The notes: generated from the letters alone by a model not told the origin. 64,000 nt of DNA from Candidatus Desulfovibrio intestinipullorum (GCA_019113165.1 DXHV01000073.1:93287-157286), one strand, 5' to 3'; numbered from the stretch's first letter, positions 51,619 to 61,657 are shown. A program made the numbers and translations.

Positions 51619-52548
51619 ATGATTTTTTCCGAGACCACAACGACTGTTGCCCAGCAGCATGGCGTGCTTGTCCTGAACAAGCCCTCAGGTCCGACGTCCA
51701 ACCGCTGCCTGACGGCCATCAAGCGCCTTGGGCAGAAAAAAATCGGTCATGCAGGGACCCTGGATCCGATGGCAGACGGAGTGCTCCTCCTGCTGCTCGG
51801 ACAGGCCACCAAGCTTTCCGGCTTTCTTCTGCAGTCCGGCTGCAAGATTTATGACGCAACAGTCCTTCTCGGCAGGGAAACATCCACCTGGGATGCCGAG
51901 GGAGAGATTGTGCAGGAGCGCCCCTGGGAGCATGTGACAGCGTCCATGGTGTCCGAGGTCCTTAACTCCTGGCAGGGCGACCTGGAACAGATTGTCCCTC
52001 CCTACTCCGCAGCCAAGAGCAACGGTCAGCCCCTTTACCGTCTGGCCCGTGCCGGCAAGGATGTCCCGGTCAAAATCAAGACTGTTCATATTTTCCAAAC
52101 CGAGATCCTCTCTCTGGATCTTCCTGTAGTCCGTTTCCGTGTCACATGCAGCTCCGGCACCTACATACGCTCCCTCGCCCACAGCTTGGGGATGCGACTT
52201 TTGTGCGGTGCCACGCTCACCAAGCTGACACGGGAATACAGCCATCCCTTTGCCCTCAGTCAGGCTGCCGATCTCGACGAGCTGATCAGGAACCCGCAGA
52301 GCCTGCCGGAACAGGTGCACTCCATCGAGGAGGCCCTGCCGGACTGGCCCGTTGTGTCCGTGAACAGCGAGACGGCCCGCAGGATCCGCAACGGCATGCC
52401 CATTGCCTGCCCCGCAGACCTGACCGGCGCCGAACAGGTTCTGCTCAAGTCCGACAGGGAAATCCTGGCCCTTGCCAGGGTGTCCATGGACACCACGCAG
52501 GGCCGGATGCGGCCCGTGCTGACCGTGGCGAGAGGGTTATGGTCGTAA
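51619..52548 (+). CDS. truB: tRNA pseudouridine(55) synthase
   Basis: 309 aa from ATG 51619; an in-frame TTG at 51592 is an alternative and neither has a strong ribosome site. Makes pseudouridine 55 in the T-loop of tRNAs. The catalytic aspartate is in [14 protein letters not shown] (about Asp47); [28 protein letters not shown] and [15 protein letters not shown] are family signatures. It lies between nrnA and rpsO as in most bacteria. Confidence 0.97.
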   Translation: MIFSETTTTVAQQHGVLVLNKPSGPTSNRCLTAIKRLGQKKIGHAGTLDPMADGVLLLLLGQATKLSGFLLQSGCKIYDATVLLGRETSTWDAEGEIVQERPWEHVTASMVSEVLNSWQGDLEQIVPPYSAAKSNGQPLYRLARAGKDVPVKIKTVHIFQTEILSLDLPVVRFRVTCSSGTYIRSLAHSLGMRLLCGATLTKLTREYSHPFALSQAADLDELIRNPQSLPEQVHSIEEALPDWPVVSVNSETARRIRNGMPIACPADLTGAEQVLLKSDREILALARVSMDTTQGRMRPVLTVARGLWS

Positions 52549-52576
52549 CCTCATAGTCCTTACAAGGAGAATTGCT

Positions 52577-52846
52577 GTGGTAATGGATCCCCTGCAAAAA
52601 AAGACTGTTATTGATGCCCATGCCCGCCACGAAGGCGATACCGGCTCCCCTGAAGTTCAGGTTGCTCTTCTGACCGCCCGCATCGAAGGCCTCACCGAGC
52701 ACTTCAAGGTCCACAAGAAGGACTTCCACTCTCGTACAGGTCTGCTCAAGATGGTCGGTCAGCGTCGTAACATTCTCAACTATCTGAAGAGCAAGGACAT
52801 CCAGCGCTATCGTGCACTGATTGAAAAGCTTGGCCTGCGCAAGTAG
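52577..52846 (+). CDS. rpsO: 30S ribosomal protein S15
   Basis: 89 aa from GTG 52577, which has AAGGAG at ideal distance; ATG 52583 is a second option. Typical S15: [48 protein letters not shown]. Binds 16S rRNA helices 20-22. A strong terminator follows, so pnp is transcribed separately or by read-through. Confidence 0.98.
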   Translation: MVMDPLQKKTVIDAHARHEGDTGSPEVQVALLTARIEGLTEHFKVHKKDFHSRTGLLKMVGQRRNILNYLKSKDIQRYRALIEKLGLRK

Positions 52847-52861
52847 ACCATTTCTATACGT

Positions 52862-52888
52862 AAAAGGGGCCTCATAGGCCCCTTTTCT
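52862..52888 (+). terminator. Terminator of rpsO
   Basis: AAAAGGGGCC (52862-52871) pairs with GGCCCCTTTT (52877-52886), 5-nt loop, followed by CTCTTCTTTTTT. Confidence 0.92.
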
Positions 52889-53180
52889 CTTCTTTTTTCT
52901 CCCCTGACTGACGACACGAATCTGTTTTCAGCAGCCTAAGGGGTATCCGGGAAAAACGGAAAGCGATCGACAGACACGCAAAAGGGCAGCATTGCGATTT
53001 CTTTTCTTTTTTCCCGGAGTCCCCTTCGCAGGAAAACACGAAGAAGTGTCAGAAGCCCTGCATGCAGATGTCCTGAAGAAAGCAATGAGAGTGCTTTTTT
53101 CGGGCCTTGAGCACTGCAGGATTCTGTACAGAGATTCTCTGCCATCAGGGGCAAAAATGTTGCAGAAAAAAAAATATTTC

Positions 53181-53245
53181 AGGAGGAATGGCTCTCCCTG
53201 GTTTGGGCACGCAATGGTGCACGCAGGGACAGGGCCGAATAGTGT
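53181..53245 (+). promoter_or_regulatory. Divergent leader element before pnp
   Basis: AGGAGG (53181-53186) lies 59 nt before ATG 53246. GGAG (53182-53185) can pair with CTCC (53194-53197); TGGCT (53189-53193) can pair with GGCCG (53233-53237) including two G-U pairs; CCCTG/CAGGG (53196-53200 with 53224-53228) with inner GCAC/GTGC forms the middle hairpin. Same architecture as the nusA and infB leaders with different bases. Confidence 0.5.
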
Positions 53246-55468
53246 ATGAAGAATGACATTTTCAATCCGATTCGAGTGACGGCAACACTCCAGGACAAGG
53301 AATACTGCTTTGAAACCGGCCGCGTTGCCAATCAGGCCGACGGCGCTGTGTGGATGCAGTGCGGCGGCACCGTGGTGCTGGTGACTGTCTGCTCCCAGAC
53401 CCTGGAAAGCAGCAAGGGCTTCTTCCCGCTGACTGTCGAATATGCCGAGCGCATGTACGCTGCCGGCCGCATTCCCGGCAGCTTCTTCCGTCGTGAAATC
53501 GGCCGTCCTTCCGAGCGCGAGACACTGGTTTCCCGTCTCATCGACCGCCCCATCCGCCCGCTCTTCCCCAAGGGCCTGATGCAGGACGTGCAGGTGCTGG
53601 CCACGGTCCTGTCCGCCGATGCCGAAAACGATCCCGACATCCTGGCCATGACCGGTGCCTCTGCCGCCATCCACCTTTCCTCCCTGCCCTTTGACGGCCC
53701 GGTGGTTGGTGCCCGCGTCGGACGCATCAACGGCCAGTTCGTCCTCAATCCCACCATCAGTCAGCGCAAGATCAGCGATCTGGAACTGGTCTTTGCCGCT
53801 TCCTCCTCTGCCCTGACCATGGTGGAAGGCGAAGCCAAGTTCGTGCCCGAAGACATCCTCATCGATGCCCTGGAATGGGGCAGGGAACAGGTTCAGCCTC
53901 TCATCGCCGCTCAGGAAGAACTGCGCAGGCTGGCCGGCAAGGAAAAGATGCCCTTCACGCCCCATGTGGACGATCCCGTGCTCGTGGGCAGGGTGGCCGA
54001 GCTGTGCAGCAAGGCCGGCCTGGAAGCCTCCATGTGCATTGCCGACAAGGGCGAGCGCAAGGAAGCCCGCAAGAAGGTGAAGGATGCCGTCATGGCCGGC
54101 CTTGCCGAAGATCCGGCCTGGGCAGACAATGAAGCTGCCCTGGCCGAAGTGCCGGATCTCATTGCCGCCAGGGAAAAGGCCTTTGTGCGCGAACGCATCG
54201 TCAAGGAAGGCGTGCGCATCGACGGCCGCAACACCACAACGGTGCGTCCCATCCAGATTCAGGCCTCCGTCCTGCCCCGTACCCATGGTTCCGCCATCTT
54301 CCGCCGCGGCGAGACCAAGAGCCTTGCCGTGACCACCCTGGGCTCTTCCGTGGACGAGCAGCGCGTGGATTCCCTGCACGGCGACTGCATCAAAACCTTC
54401 ATGCTGCACTACAACTTCCCGCCCTTCTCCGTGGGCGAAGTGAAGCCCGTGCGTCTCTCCCGCCGCGAAATTGGTCACGGCGCCCTGGCTGAAAAGTCCC
54501 TGCGTCCCGTGCTGCCCAGCAATGAGGACTTCCCCTTCACCATCCGTGTTGTCTCCGAGACCGTGGAATCCAACGGCAGCTCTTCCATGGCTGCCGTGTG
54601 CGGCGGCTGCCTCTCCCTCATGGACGCCGGCGTGCCGATCTCCGCTCCCGTGGCCGGCGTGGCCATGGGCCTCATCAAGGAAGGCGACAACTTCATCATC
54701 CTCACCGACATCCTGGGCGATGAAGACGCCATGGGCGACATGGACTTCAAGGTGGCCGGTACAGCCGAAGGCGTCACCGGCATACAGATGGACATCAAGG
54801 TGGAAGGCCTGTCCACGGACATCATGCGTGCCGCCATGCGCCAGGCCAGGGAAGGCCGTCTCCATATCCTGGAAGAAATGCGCAAGGTGCTGCCCGAGCC
54901 CAGAAAGGAACTCTCGCCTTACGCTCCCCAGCACAAGGAACTCTACGTCAATCCCGATATCATCCGTCTGATCATCGGCCCTGGTGGCAAGAACATCAAG
55001 GCCATCACCACGGCTACCGGTTCTGCCGTGGACATTGACGACAGCGGCAAGATCTCCATCTTTGCTCCCACGGCCGAAGCTCTGGAGCGCACCTGCGAAA
55101 TGATCCTCTACTACGATCAGCGCCCCGAAATCGGCAAGAACTACACCGGCAAGGTCAAGAAAATCCTTGAAATCGGCTGCATCGTGGAAATCCTGCCCAA
55201 CGTGGAAGCCCTTGTGCACATCTCCCAGCTCGACACCGTCCGCGTGCCCCAGGTGAGCAACGTTGTCAGCCTGGGCGAGGAAATGGTGGTCAAGGTCATC
55301 GAGATCAACGGCGACCGCATCCGTGCCAGCCGCAAGGCCGTGCTGCTCGAAGAGCAGGGCCATGAGTGGAAGCCCGAGGACACCAGCCGTCCGGCCCGCT
55401 CCGAGGGACATGACCGCGGCGACCGCAAGGGCGGTCATGGACGCGGTGGTCATCGCGAACGCCACTAG
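53246..55468 (+). CDS. pnp: Polyribonucleotide nucleotidyltransferase (PNPase)
   Basis: 740 aa. Phosphorolytic 3'-5' exoribonuclease of the degradosome. Two RNase PH-like core domains flank a helical domain: first with FFPLTVEYAERMYAAGRIPGSFF, second with LPRTHGSAIFRRGETKSLAV and the catalytic DxxxxxD region ILTDILGDEDAMGDMDFKVAGT; then KH (LIIGPGGKNIKAIT, about 570) and S1 (about 632-700) domains, and a short His/Arg/Gly-rich tail. No adjacent ribosome site; the AGGAGG is 59 nt upstream in a folded leader. Confidence 0.98.
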   Translation: MKNDIFNPIRVTATLQDKEYCFETGRVANQADGAVWMQCGGTVVLVTVCSQTLESSKGFFPLTVEYAERMYAAGRIPGSFFRREIGRPSERETLVSRLIDRPIRPLFPKGLMQDVQVLATVLSADAENDPDILAMTGASAAIHLSSLPFDGPVVGARVGRINGQFVLNPTISQRKISDLELVFAASSSALTMVEGEAKFVPEDILIDALEWGREQVQPLIAAQEELRRLAGKEKMPFTPHVDDPVLVGRVAELCSKAGLEASMCIADKGERKEARKKVKDAVMAGLAEDPAWADNEAALAEVPDLIAAREKAFVRERIVKEGVRIDGRNTTTVRPIQIQASVLPRTHGSAIFRRGETKSLAVTTLGSSVDEQRVDSLHGDCIKTFMLHYNFPPFSVGEVKPVRLSRREIGHGALAEKSLRPVLPSNEDFPFTIRVVSETVESNGSSSMAAVCGGCLSLMDAGVPISAPVAGVAMGLIKEGDNFIILTDILGDEDAMGDMDFKVAGTAEGVTGIQMDIKVEGLSTDIMRAAMRQAREGRLHILEEMRKVLPEPRKELSPYAPQHKELYVNPDIIRLIIGPGGKNIKAITTATGSAVDIDDSGKISIFAPTAEALERTCEMILYYDQRPEIGKNYTGKVKKILEIGCIVEILPNVEALVHISQLDTVRVPQVSNVVSLGEEMVVKVIEINGDRIRASRKAVLLEEQGHEWKPEDTSRPARSEGHDRGDRKGGHGRGGHRERH

Positions 55469-55600
55469 CAGGCCTGAGAACAGATCAGCCGATTGACAAG
55501 GCAGGCATGCCTTGTCAAAGCTGGAATTTGCCCGGAGCCTTCACAGACAGGCTCCGGGCCCTACCATTTCAAGCATCAATGCATGTATGAGGGAGCCCTC

Positions 55601-56617
55601 ATGGCAAACCATAAGGACAAGGAAAAGACAGCCGCTGAAAACGGCGCTGAAAATGGCGCTGCCACGCAGGATCGCCTGCCCACACCCGAAGAAGCCCGCA
55701 CCCAGCTCAGCGGTGCCAACAGAGTGCATTTCGAAGGCCTGGGTATGCCCTGGGCCGTTCTGCTCGGAGCCTCCCCTGCCCAGCTCATGCCCCAGGTCGT
55801 TGCCACCGTTCTGAAGGAAGGCGGCACCAGACCTGCCTGGCGCTGGACCAGAAAGGAAAAGGACTATGTCCTCATGGCCTGGCCCAAGGAAGAGCCTGTC
55901 CGCGCCGCAGTCCTGGTCTCCGGCCCTGTCAATGAAAAGATGCGTCCCGTGGATGCCTTTCCGCTGCTGCAGGGGCTGCCCAACGATCTGACCGTCGATC
56001 AGATCCATCCCTGGGAAAAGGGTGCCGGAGCCGACGTGGCTGCCTTCGTGGACGAGGGCCACAAGCCCATGTGGTTCTACGATCCGCTCTATGAGCGTGA
56101 TCGTGATGACCTGACCCCAGGCGTGCTGCAGACATTCCTCGTTGCCGGACTGGCCTTCTCCATTCGCAAGGCACTGCTTGACGAGCTGACCATCACCCAG
56201 GGACCCTATTACGAGGCCCATGCCGAAAAATGGCTGCAGGAACACCCCGACTGCAAGCGTCTGGACGTTCCGCCTCTCAAGATCCCCATGGCCGGTCGCC
56301 ATCTCATCTTCCCGGGCCGCACCTACGGCGAATACCAGCTGCGTGCCAGGGTGGAACAGGTGGAAGACCATCAGCTTGAGCGCATGCCGGTCAAGATCCT
56401 CTACCTGAGCTTCCCCTTCGAAGAGCATGCTCCCCTGCTCCTGCCCGTCTATGTCCCCAAGAGCGTCCTCAAGGACTACGAGCCCAAGGTGGGCGACGAA
56501 ATCGACGCCTACGTCTGGCTGCAGGGCCGCATCATAGACATGGAAGATCAGAGCCAGCCCATGCCTGCAGATCTCGAACAGGACATCAAGCATCCCGAAG
56601 CCCGCAAGCCCGAATAG
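55601..56617 (+). CDS. Conserved-looking cytoplasmic protein, unknown
   Basis: 338 aa from ATG 55601 with GAGGGAG upstream; earlier in-frame starts are noise. No signal peptide or membrane segment. The N-terminal 25 residues are charged and Ala/Asn-rich. The rest has a regular alpha/beta composition with PWAVLLGASPAQLMPQV, WRWTRKEKDYVLMAWPKEEP and a late segment KIPMAGRHLIFPGRTYGEYQLRARV that may form a beta-rich domain. I do not recognise a family. It stands alone after pnp and before a strong terminator; GC content matches the surroundings, so it is not obviously foreign. Confidence 0.75.
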   Translation: MANHKDKEKTAAENGAENGAATQDRLPTPEEARTQLSGANRVHFEGLGMPWAVLLGASPAQLMPQVVATVLKEGGTRPAWRWTRKEKDYVLMAWPKEEPVRAAVLVSGPVNEKMRPVDAFPLLQGLPNDLTVDQIHPWEKGAGADVAAFVDEGHKPMWFYDPLYERDRDDLTPGVLQTFLVAGLAFSIRKALLDELTITQGPYYEAHAEKWLQEHPDCKRLDVPPLKIPMAGRHLIFPGRTYGEYQLRARVEQVEDHQLERMPVKILYLSFPFEEHAPLLLPVYVPKSVLKDYEPKVGDEIDAYVWLQGRIIDMEDQSQPMPADLEQDIKHPEARKPE

Positions 56618-56669
56618 CCGCGGGTCACACGGATCAGCACACAGACCAGCACTTTTTTTGAGCTGTACA

Positions 56670-56715
56670 AAAAGCCTTTTCTGTCCCCAGAATTTGGGGA
56701 AGAAAAGGCTTTTCT
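56670..56715 (+). terminator. Terminator after the 338-aa gene
   Basis: AAAAGCCTTTTCT-type arm (56669-56682) pairs with AGAAAAGGCTTTT (56701-56713), with inner CCCC/GGGG. Ends in TTTTCTTG. Confidence 0.88.
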
Positions 56716-56796
56716 TGTTGTCCCGCACTGCCCGAATGGGGCCGGAACAGGGCAGAATTCGTGCAGAATCTGGAGCAGTCCCTGCATCTTGTATCA

Positions 56797-56823
56797 ATTT
56801 GTATTCTCCGCAAGAATACAAAT
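56797..56823. repeat. Perfect 11-bp inverted repeat near the transposase remnant
   Basis: ATTTGTATTCT (56797-56807) and AGAATACAAAT (56813-56823) flank a 5-nt spacer CCGCA. Very AT-rich in a GC-rich context; no T tract beyond it on either strand. It could be an operator or the relic of an element end or recombination site; no second copy was seen on the other side of the remnant. Confidence 0.6.
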
Positions 56824-56882
56824 CCTACATATCCGCGACCTGCGTCCGGGCAGACGGGATCACTTCTCGTGCGTTCAGGGGG

Positions 56883-58104
56883 TCAGCACAACGTTCGCCT
56901 GGCAGCAGCCTCCCTGAACTCATCTCCGGAAAGCCCCAGCTCGTCGAGGATCTTCTGCTGCAGGGCCGTGGATTCCTGCCGGAAGCGCAGGTCGGCATAC
57001 TCCTGGAGCAGGCCTTTCTCCGTGAAGCTGTCAGAGTGCCTGTGGTCCCTGTCCTTCAGGGCGGTCAGGGCCCTGTGCAGGCTGTGCAGCAGGATGAAGG
57101 CGGCAAAGGCCACAGGCGCAACGAACGCTCTCCCTGCAGGCAGCTTCTCGCCCTCCCGGCCAGGCAAGCAGCAAGCGCTGCTTCGGACCATTCCCAGTCG
57201 CGGTACGCCAACAGGGCGTCATTGGCGGTCAACTCAGGGTCCGTTGCAAACAGGCAGAACCATCCACAGCGCAGCTGCCAGAGCCGGAATTTGTCGTCGT
57301 CTTCCCTGATGGACCAGCCGCAGGGCGATGCGCTGTCTTCGGACACGGAAAAGAATTTCCTGAAGACGGCCACGTCCTCAAGCCTGCAGGGCGTCTTCTG
57401 GCCCCCATCCTCAAGCTTCTGGAGCTGCTCCTTCACCTCCCTGTATTCACCAAGAACCTTTTTCGCTTCCTCGGCCATCCTGGCATTGTCGAAATAGAGA
57501 AAGAGAACGCCCTGCAGGCCGTTGTACGCATAGGCCTGCCTGAGGGCAAAAATGCCCTCAAAATCCGGAAGCATGTTGCCCAGGGACAGGTAGCGCCCAC
57601 TCCTGGCCGCTGCATCGATCAGGGGATGGAGGCTCGCCCTGCACGGTCGTCTGCAGCGCCTCTGCCAGCCCCAGCCTGCGGAAGAGGCAGGCGATCAGGA
57701 GTTCCGTTCCCTGCTCGCTGTGCGCCCCTGCAGGGGACGCGGACTGCATGAGGGATGAGGGATGAGCGCTGTCCCTGCACCCCGGCTTTGGCGGAAGGCC
57801 CTGCTGCCGGAGCGTTCTTCCTGCCGTCCCGTGTCCTGCGCTGCTGCAGGACGGCTTCGTGGATGGTTGTGTCGACCAGCTCGAAATAATTGTCATTGGG
57901 GTACATCCGGGACGTGTCCTCGACAGAGACACAGACGCCAATGGCTTTGGACTTGTGGGAGGGCATGTTGCCGTTTTCCCTGTTCCGAAAGTGCTCGGTG
58001 TACAGATAGACCCTCAGTTCGCGCACCGTGCCGGTCTTCTGGTCGCGGAGCTTCTGGAAGTAGGTGCCCTTCGGGGTAGGCACCGTGAAAGTTCTGCAGA
58101 TCAT
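56883..58104 (-). pseudogene. Decayed IS4/IS1634-type transposase
   Basis: Three minus-strand fragments in different frames: 58104-57619 (TYFQKLRDQKTGTVRELRVYLY...), 57574-57065 (DFEGIFALRQAYAYNGLQGV...GWFCLFATDPELTANDALLAYRDWEW) and 57191-56883 (VAFAAFILLHSLHRALTALKDR...LQQKILDELGLSGDEF). The middle part resembles the segment of IS1634-like transposases where the daughter strand reads 'F-LLTN..L...E-L--YR-RD', and the last part resembles their C-terminal 'FIALILR...LKALKD...LTKKQ--ILE-LGL'. At least two frameshifts and the loss of the DDE core make it non-functional. Family call is by pattern and moderate. Confidence 0.65.
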
Positions 58105-58171
58105 GGCAACCTCTGCTCATGACGACTGCTGCACGACAGGCGGATGCACCAAAGCCTCATGCCGAAACAAG

Positions 58172-58217
58172 AAAATCCCGTCGCACGCACCTGAAGCAGG
58201 AACACATGAGACGGGAT
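58172..58217 (-). terminator. Terminator of prfA
   Basis: On the minus strand ATCCCGTC (58217-58210) pairs with GACGGGAT (58182-58175), followed by TTTCTTG. The loop is 27 nt, so moderate strength. Confidence 0.6.
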
Positions 58218-58263
58218 ACAGTCTTGCACAGGGACCTTCCTGTACGTCTTTTCCGAAAAGGGA

Positions 58264-59343
58264 CTACTTGACGCCCTGTTCGGCCTCGGCCTTGAGTGCT
58301 TCGGCCTGGGCTGCCTGAGAGAGGGCATCCAGCAGGGGATCGATTTCGCCCTGCATGATCTTGTCCAGGGAATACAGGGTCAGATTGATGCGGTGATCCG
58401 TGCAGCGCCCCTGGGGGAAGTTGTAGGTGCGAATGCGCTCGGAGCGGTCGCCGGAACCCACTTGGGCACGCCTGTCGGCAGCCTGCTCGCTGCTCTGGCG
58501 TTCCTGCTCCTGAGCCAGCAGTCTGGAGGCCAGAACCTTCATGGCCCGGGCCTTGTTCTTGTGCTGGCTGCGCTCGTCCTGGCAGGTGACCACAAGGCCA
58601 GTGGGGATATGGGTGATGCGCACGGCGGACTCTGTCTTGTTCACGTGCTGACCACCGGCACCGGAGGCCCTGTACACGTCGATCTTGAGATCCTCGGGCC
58701 TGATGTCCACATCGACTTCCTGAGCTTCGGGCATGACGGCCACGGTGGCGGCCGAGGTGTGGATGCGGCCCTGGGTCTCGGTGACAGGCACGCGCTGCAC
58801 GCGGTGAGCACCGGCCTCGTACTTCAGGTGGCTGTAGACCTTGTCACCGGAGATAAGGCAGATGATTTCCTTGTAGCCGCCCGCTTCCGTGGGCGACTCG
58901 CTCATGATTTCCACCTTCCAGCCCTTGAGTTCCGCGTAGCGCGAATACATGCGGAACAGGTCCGCAGCAAAGAGAGCCGCCTCTTCACCGCCCGTACCGG
59001 CGCGGATTTCCAGTATGGTGTTCTTCTCGTCCAGGGGATCCTTGGGAATGAGCTGCACCTTCAGCTGATGCTCAATCTTGGGCAGTTCCTCTTCCAGGCC
59101 TGTCAGTTCTTCCTGGGCCATGGCCTTGATGTCTGGATCCGGATCGTGGAGGAGCTGACGGTTTTCCTCTATCTGCTGGACAACGCTGCGATACTTGCGG
59201 AACTGCTCCACAACTTCCTTGAGATCTGCATGGGCCTTGCTCAGCTTGCGAAATTGTTCCTGATCCGAATAGACGGCAGGATCCGACAGAGCCTTTTCAA
59301 GCTCCATATATTTTTTTTCAAGACCTTCCAGTTTGGCAAACAT
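58264..59343 (-). CDS. prfA: Peptide chain release factor 1
   Basis: 359 aa; recognises UAA and UAG. N-terminal helical domain, the codon-discriminating PVT motif ([17 protein letters not shown]), and the GGQ catalytic motif in [21 protein letters not shown] (about 235). GGAG precedes the start at a rather long distance. In most bacteria prmC, which methylates the GGQ glutamine, follows prfA; here a terminator and a transposase remnant follow instead. Confidence 0.97.
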   Translation of the reverse strand: MFAKLEGLEKKYMELEKALSDPAVYSDQEQFRKLSKAHADLKEVVEQFRKYRSVVQQIEENRQLLHDPDPDIKAMAQEELTGLEEELPKIEHQLKVQLIPKDPLDEKNTILEIRAGTGGEEAALFAADLFRMYSRYAELKGWKVEIMSESPTEAGGYKEIICLISGDKVYSHLKYEAGAHRVQRVPVTETQGRIHTSAATVAVMPEAQEVDVDIRPEDLKIDVYRASGAGGQHVNKTESAVRITHIPTGLVVTCQDERSQHKNKARAMKVLASRLLAQEQERQSSEQAADRRAQVGSGDRSERIRTYNFPQGRCTDHRINLTLYSLDKIMQGEIDPLLDALSQAAQAEALKAEAEQGVK

Positions 59344-59402
59344 AGACGTATCTCCGCAAAAACTCCCCAGGCGGGGTCAGCAATGAAAAACCGGATTTGC
59401 AC

Positions 59403-59435
59403 AAAAAAAGGACAGTTCTGGCAATGCACTGTCCT
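59403..59435 (-). terminator. Terminator between the DUF1385 gene and prfA
   Basis: On the minus strand AGGACAGT (59435-59428) pairs with ACTGTCCT (59416-59409), 11-nt loop, followed by TTTTTT (plus-strand A 59403-59408). It separates rpmE-DUF1385 from prfA. Confidence 0.9.
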
Positions 59436-59473
59436 CTCGAATTCTTCTTTCCAAAGAAGGTCTGTCACATCCC

Positions 59474-60412
59474 TTACAAACGTGTATAGGGAACTGTTTT
59501 CACAACATAGGGGCTGTCCGTGCCAAGGGCTTCCTTGAGGGCCACAAGGGCGACTTCAAGGTGTTCCCTGTCCGGCTCCACTGTCGTCAGTTTCTGCAGG
59601 AGCAGGCCCGGGGCCCGCAGCAGCCTGCAGCACATGCCCTCCTTCATACGGGCCACTGCGTGAATGATCTCGTAGGAAAGGCTGGCTATGGGCGCTATGA
59701 GCAGAAGCTTGAACACCAGGGTGCCCGCGTGCTTGAGCAGGGTACTTTCGGGTGTCCAGACATGGAGCAGAAGCGGAACGAGGATGGCATGGCTCAACAC
59801 AGAGACACAGACCACAAAGAGCAGAAAGGTCGTGCCACAGCGCGGATGCAGACGGCTCTGGGCCGCGGCCAGATCCACATCCACAGGCTTTCCCGTCTCA
59901 AAGGCGTGTATGGTCTTGTGTTCGGCACCATGGTACTGAAAGACTCGCCGTATTTCCGGCACACGACCGATGATCAGGATGTAGGCCACGAGGATGAGGA
60001 GCTTGAAAAGCCCATCCCAGATCTGAAAGGAGACCTTGCTGACATCACCGGCCAGTCCGGTGAACGTCACAAGCCAGGTCAGGGCATGTGGCAAAACCAG
60101 GGAAAGAAGCAGCGCAAAAACAATGGACACAATGAGAGTGAGAGCCAGATGCCAGCCTTCCATGGGCTCGTCATCGGCCTGTCCCTGCAGTTCCGCGGAT
60201 CTGTTCAAAGTCTTGATGCCATTGATCAGGGTTTCCATCAGAACGGGAAAGCCGCGCACAAAGCGCATGTTGCGAATTCTGGCTGACAGGAAGCTTGACC
60301 ACAGACGGCGTTCGCCTACGACTTCGTTCCTGAGCCGGGCTCCCAGGCCGTAGGCTGTGCCATTGCGCATCATGACGCCCTCCAGAACAGCCTGGCCCCC
60401 GACCAGGGGCAT
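59474..60412 (-). CDS. DUF1385 (YqhQ-like) membrane protein
   Basis: 312 aa from ATG 60412 (MPLVGGQAVLEGVMMRNG), the standard DUF1385 start with GGQAVxEGVMMR. About four membrane helices in the middle and C-terminal part, GAEHKTIHAFE and HPRCGTTFLL are the other family motifs. Function unknown. The genes rpmE-DUF1385-prfA occur together in many bacteria. It starts 34 bp after rpmE and no strong ribosome site is visible; an upstream TTG is possible. Confidence 0.9.
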   Translation of the reverse strand: MPLVGGQAVLEGVMMRNGTAYGLGARLRNEVVGERRLWSSFLSARIRNMRFVRGFPVLMETLINGIKTLNRSAELQGQADDEPMEGWHLALTLIVSIVFALLLSLVLPHALTWLVTFTGLAGDVSKVSFQIWDGLFKLLILVAYILIIGRVPEIRRVFQYHGAEHKTIHAFETGKPVDVDLAAAQSRLHPRCGTTFLLFVVCVSVLSHAILVPLLLHVWTPESTLLKHAGTLVFKLLLIAPIASLSYEIIHAVARMKEGMCCRLLRAPGLLLQKLTTVEPDREHLEVALVALKEALGTDSPYVVKTVPYTRL

Positions 60413-60446
60413 GTCTGCTGTCAGGAGGGCGCTCAAGGAAAGCAAG

Positions 60447-60659
60447 CTACTTCTTTTCAAATTTTGCGTACTTCTTGCGGAAGCGGTCGATGCGACCGGC
60501 TGTGTCAAGGAAACGCTGCTTACCGGTGAAGAAAGGATGGCAGGCGGAGCACACTTCGACGTGCACCTGTTCGCCCTTGGTGGAGAGCACCTGCTCGGAA
60601 TGTCCGCAGGCACAAGTAATTGTGGCCTTGTAGACTTTGGGCTGAATATCTTTTTTCAT
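60447..60659 (-). CDS. rpmE: 50S ribosomal protein L31 (zinc-binding type)
   Basis: 70 aa from ATG 60659 with GAGGGG upstream. The C+ form with zinc-type cysteines TCACG and [14 protein letters not shown] structural protein of the 50S subunit, bridging the subunits. First gene of rpmE-DUF1385; divergent from tlyA. Confidence 0.97.
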   Translation of the reverse strand: MKKDIQPKVYKATITCACGHSEQVLSTKGEQVHVEVCSACHPFFTGKQRFLDTAGRIDRFRKKYAKFEKK

Positions 60660-60886
60660 TTGTTCCCCTCGCAAAATTCAAGGAAGCGCCACTGATTTTT
60701 GCGCTCCAGGATCCTTCAGGACACACAAGGGCCCTAAAGGAAAGTTCTCATAGATCAATAATGTCAAACTGGCAAGTCCCGGAAAGCCGCCAATTTTGCC
60801 CCGGACCCGGAAAAGAGGCCAAAAGGAGCCCCGTTCCTGTGCGCTCCTCCCTTGCAGGTGGGAGCTCTTCAGGCTACAAGCTGCCC

Positions 60887-61657
60887 ATGCGTACCCATAC
60901 AAGCAAGCAAAGAGCCGACCAGCTTATTCATGAACAGGGCCTCAGTGAAAGCCGCGAACAGGCCAAGCGGCTCATCATGGCAGGCCAGGTCCAGGTGCTG
61001 CCTCCGGAAGGAAGCAGGGCACTGCCTGTCCTTGTGGACAAGCCTGGCCACCTCTACCCCACAGACACCAGATTCTGCCTCACGGGCAGGGAACAGTATG
61101 TGAGCCGCGGAGCCTACAAGCTGCTGACCATTCTGGAAAGCGCCAGGCTTTCCGTGGAAGGCTATGTCTGTCTGGACGCCGGCGCCTCCACGGGCGGCTT
61201 TACCGACTGCCTGCTGCAGCGCGGTGCCAAAAAGGTCTATGCCGTGGATGTGGGCCGCAATCAGCTCCATGAAAAGCTGAAGAACGATGCCCGGGTCATT
61301 AATCTGGAAGGTGTCAATTTGCGCACGGCCAGCCCGGATCTCATCCCCGAGCCCGTGGACCTGGTCGTTGCCGATGTCTCCTTCATCTCCCTGACCTTGG
61401 TGCTGCCGCCCTGCATGACCTGGCTCAAGACAGGCGGATATGTGGCAAGCCTCATCAAGCCGCAGTTCGAGCTCGGGCCCGGCCAGACGGACAAGGGCGT
61501 TGTCCGCAGCGAGGCCCTGCGCAGGCAGGCCATAGACAAGGTGGTCTCCTTTGCCGGAGAAGAACTCGGCCTGACCTCCCTCAGTGTCGTGCCTGCGGCC
61601 ATACGCGGCCCCAAGGGCAATCAGGAATACCTGGCCCTCTTCCGCAGGGATCGCTGA
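60887..61657 (+). CDS. tlyA: TlyA-family rRNA 2'-O-methyltransferase (hemolysin A-like)
   Basis: 256 aa from ATG 60887. N-terminal S4 RNA-binding domain (about 1-65; RADQLIHEQGLSESREQAKRLIMAGQV), then a Rossmann SAM domain with CLDAGASTGGFTDCLLQRGA and VVADVSFISLTLVLPP. Family members methylate the 2'-OH of cytidines in 16S/23S rRNA. Earlier in-frame codons have no start support. The gene stands alone and is convergent with yjbQ. Confidence 0.92.
   Translation: MRTHTSKQRADQLIHEQGLSESREQAKRLIMAGQVQVLPPEGSRALPVLVDKPGHLYPTDTRFCLTGREQYVSRGAYKLLTILESARLSVEGYVCLDAGASTGGFTDCLLQRGAKKVYAVDVGRNQLHEKLKNDARVINLEGVNLRTASPDLIPEPVDLVVADVSFISLTLVLPPCMTWLKTGGYVASLIKPQFELGPGQTDKGVVRSEALRRQAIDKVVSFAGEELGLTSLSVVPAAIRGPKGNQEYLALFRRDR

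Noticed and set aside
52928..55465. 845-codon minus-strand frame opposite pnp
   Set aside because: Antisense of pnp; shadow composition.
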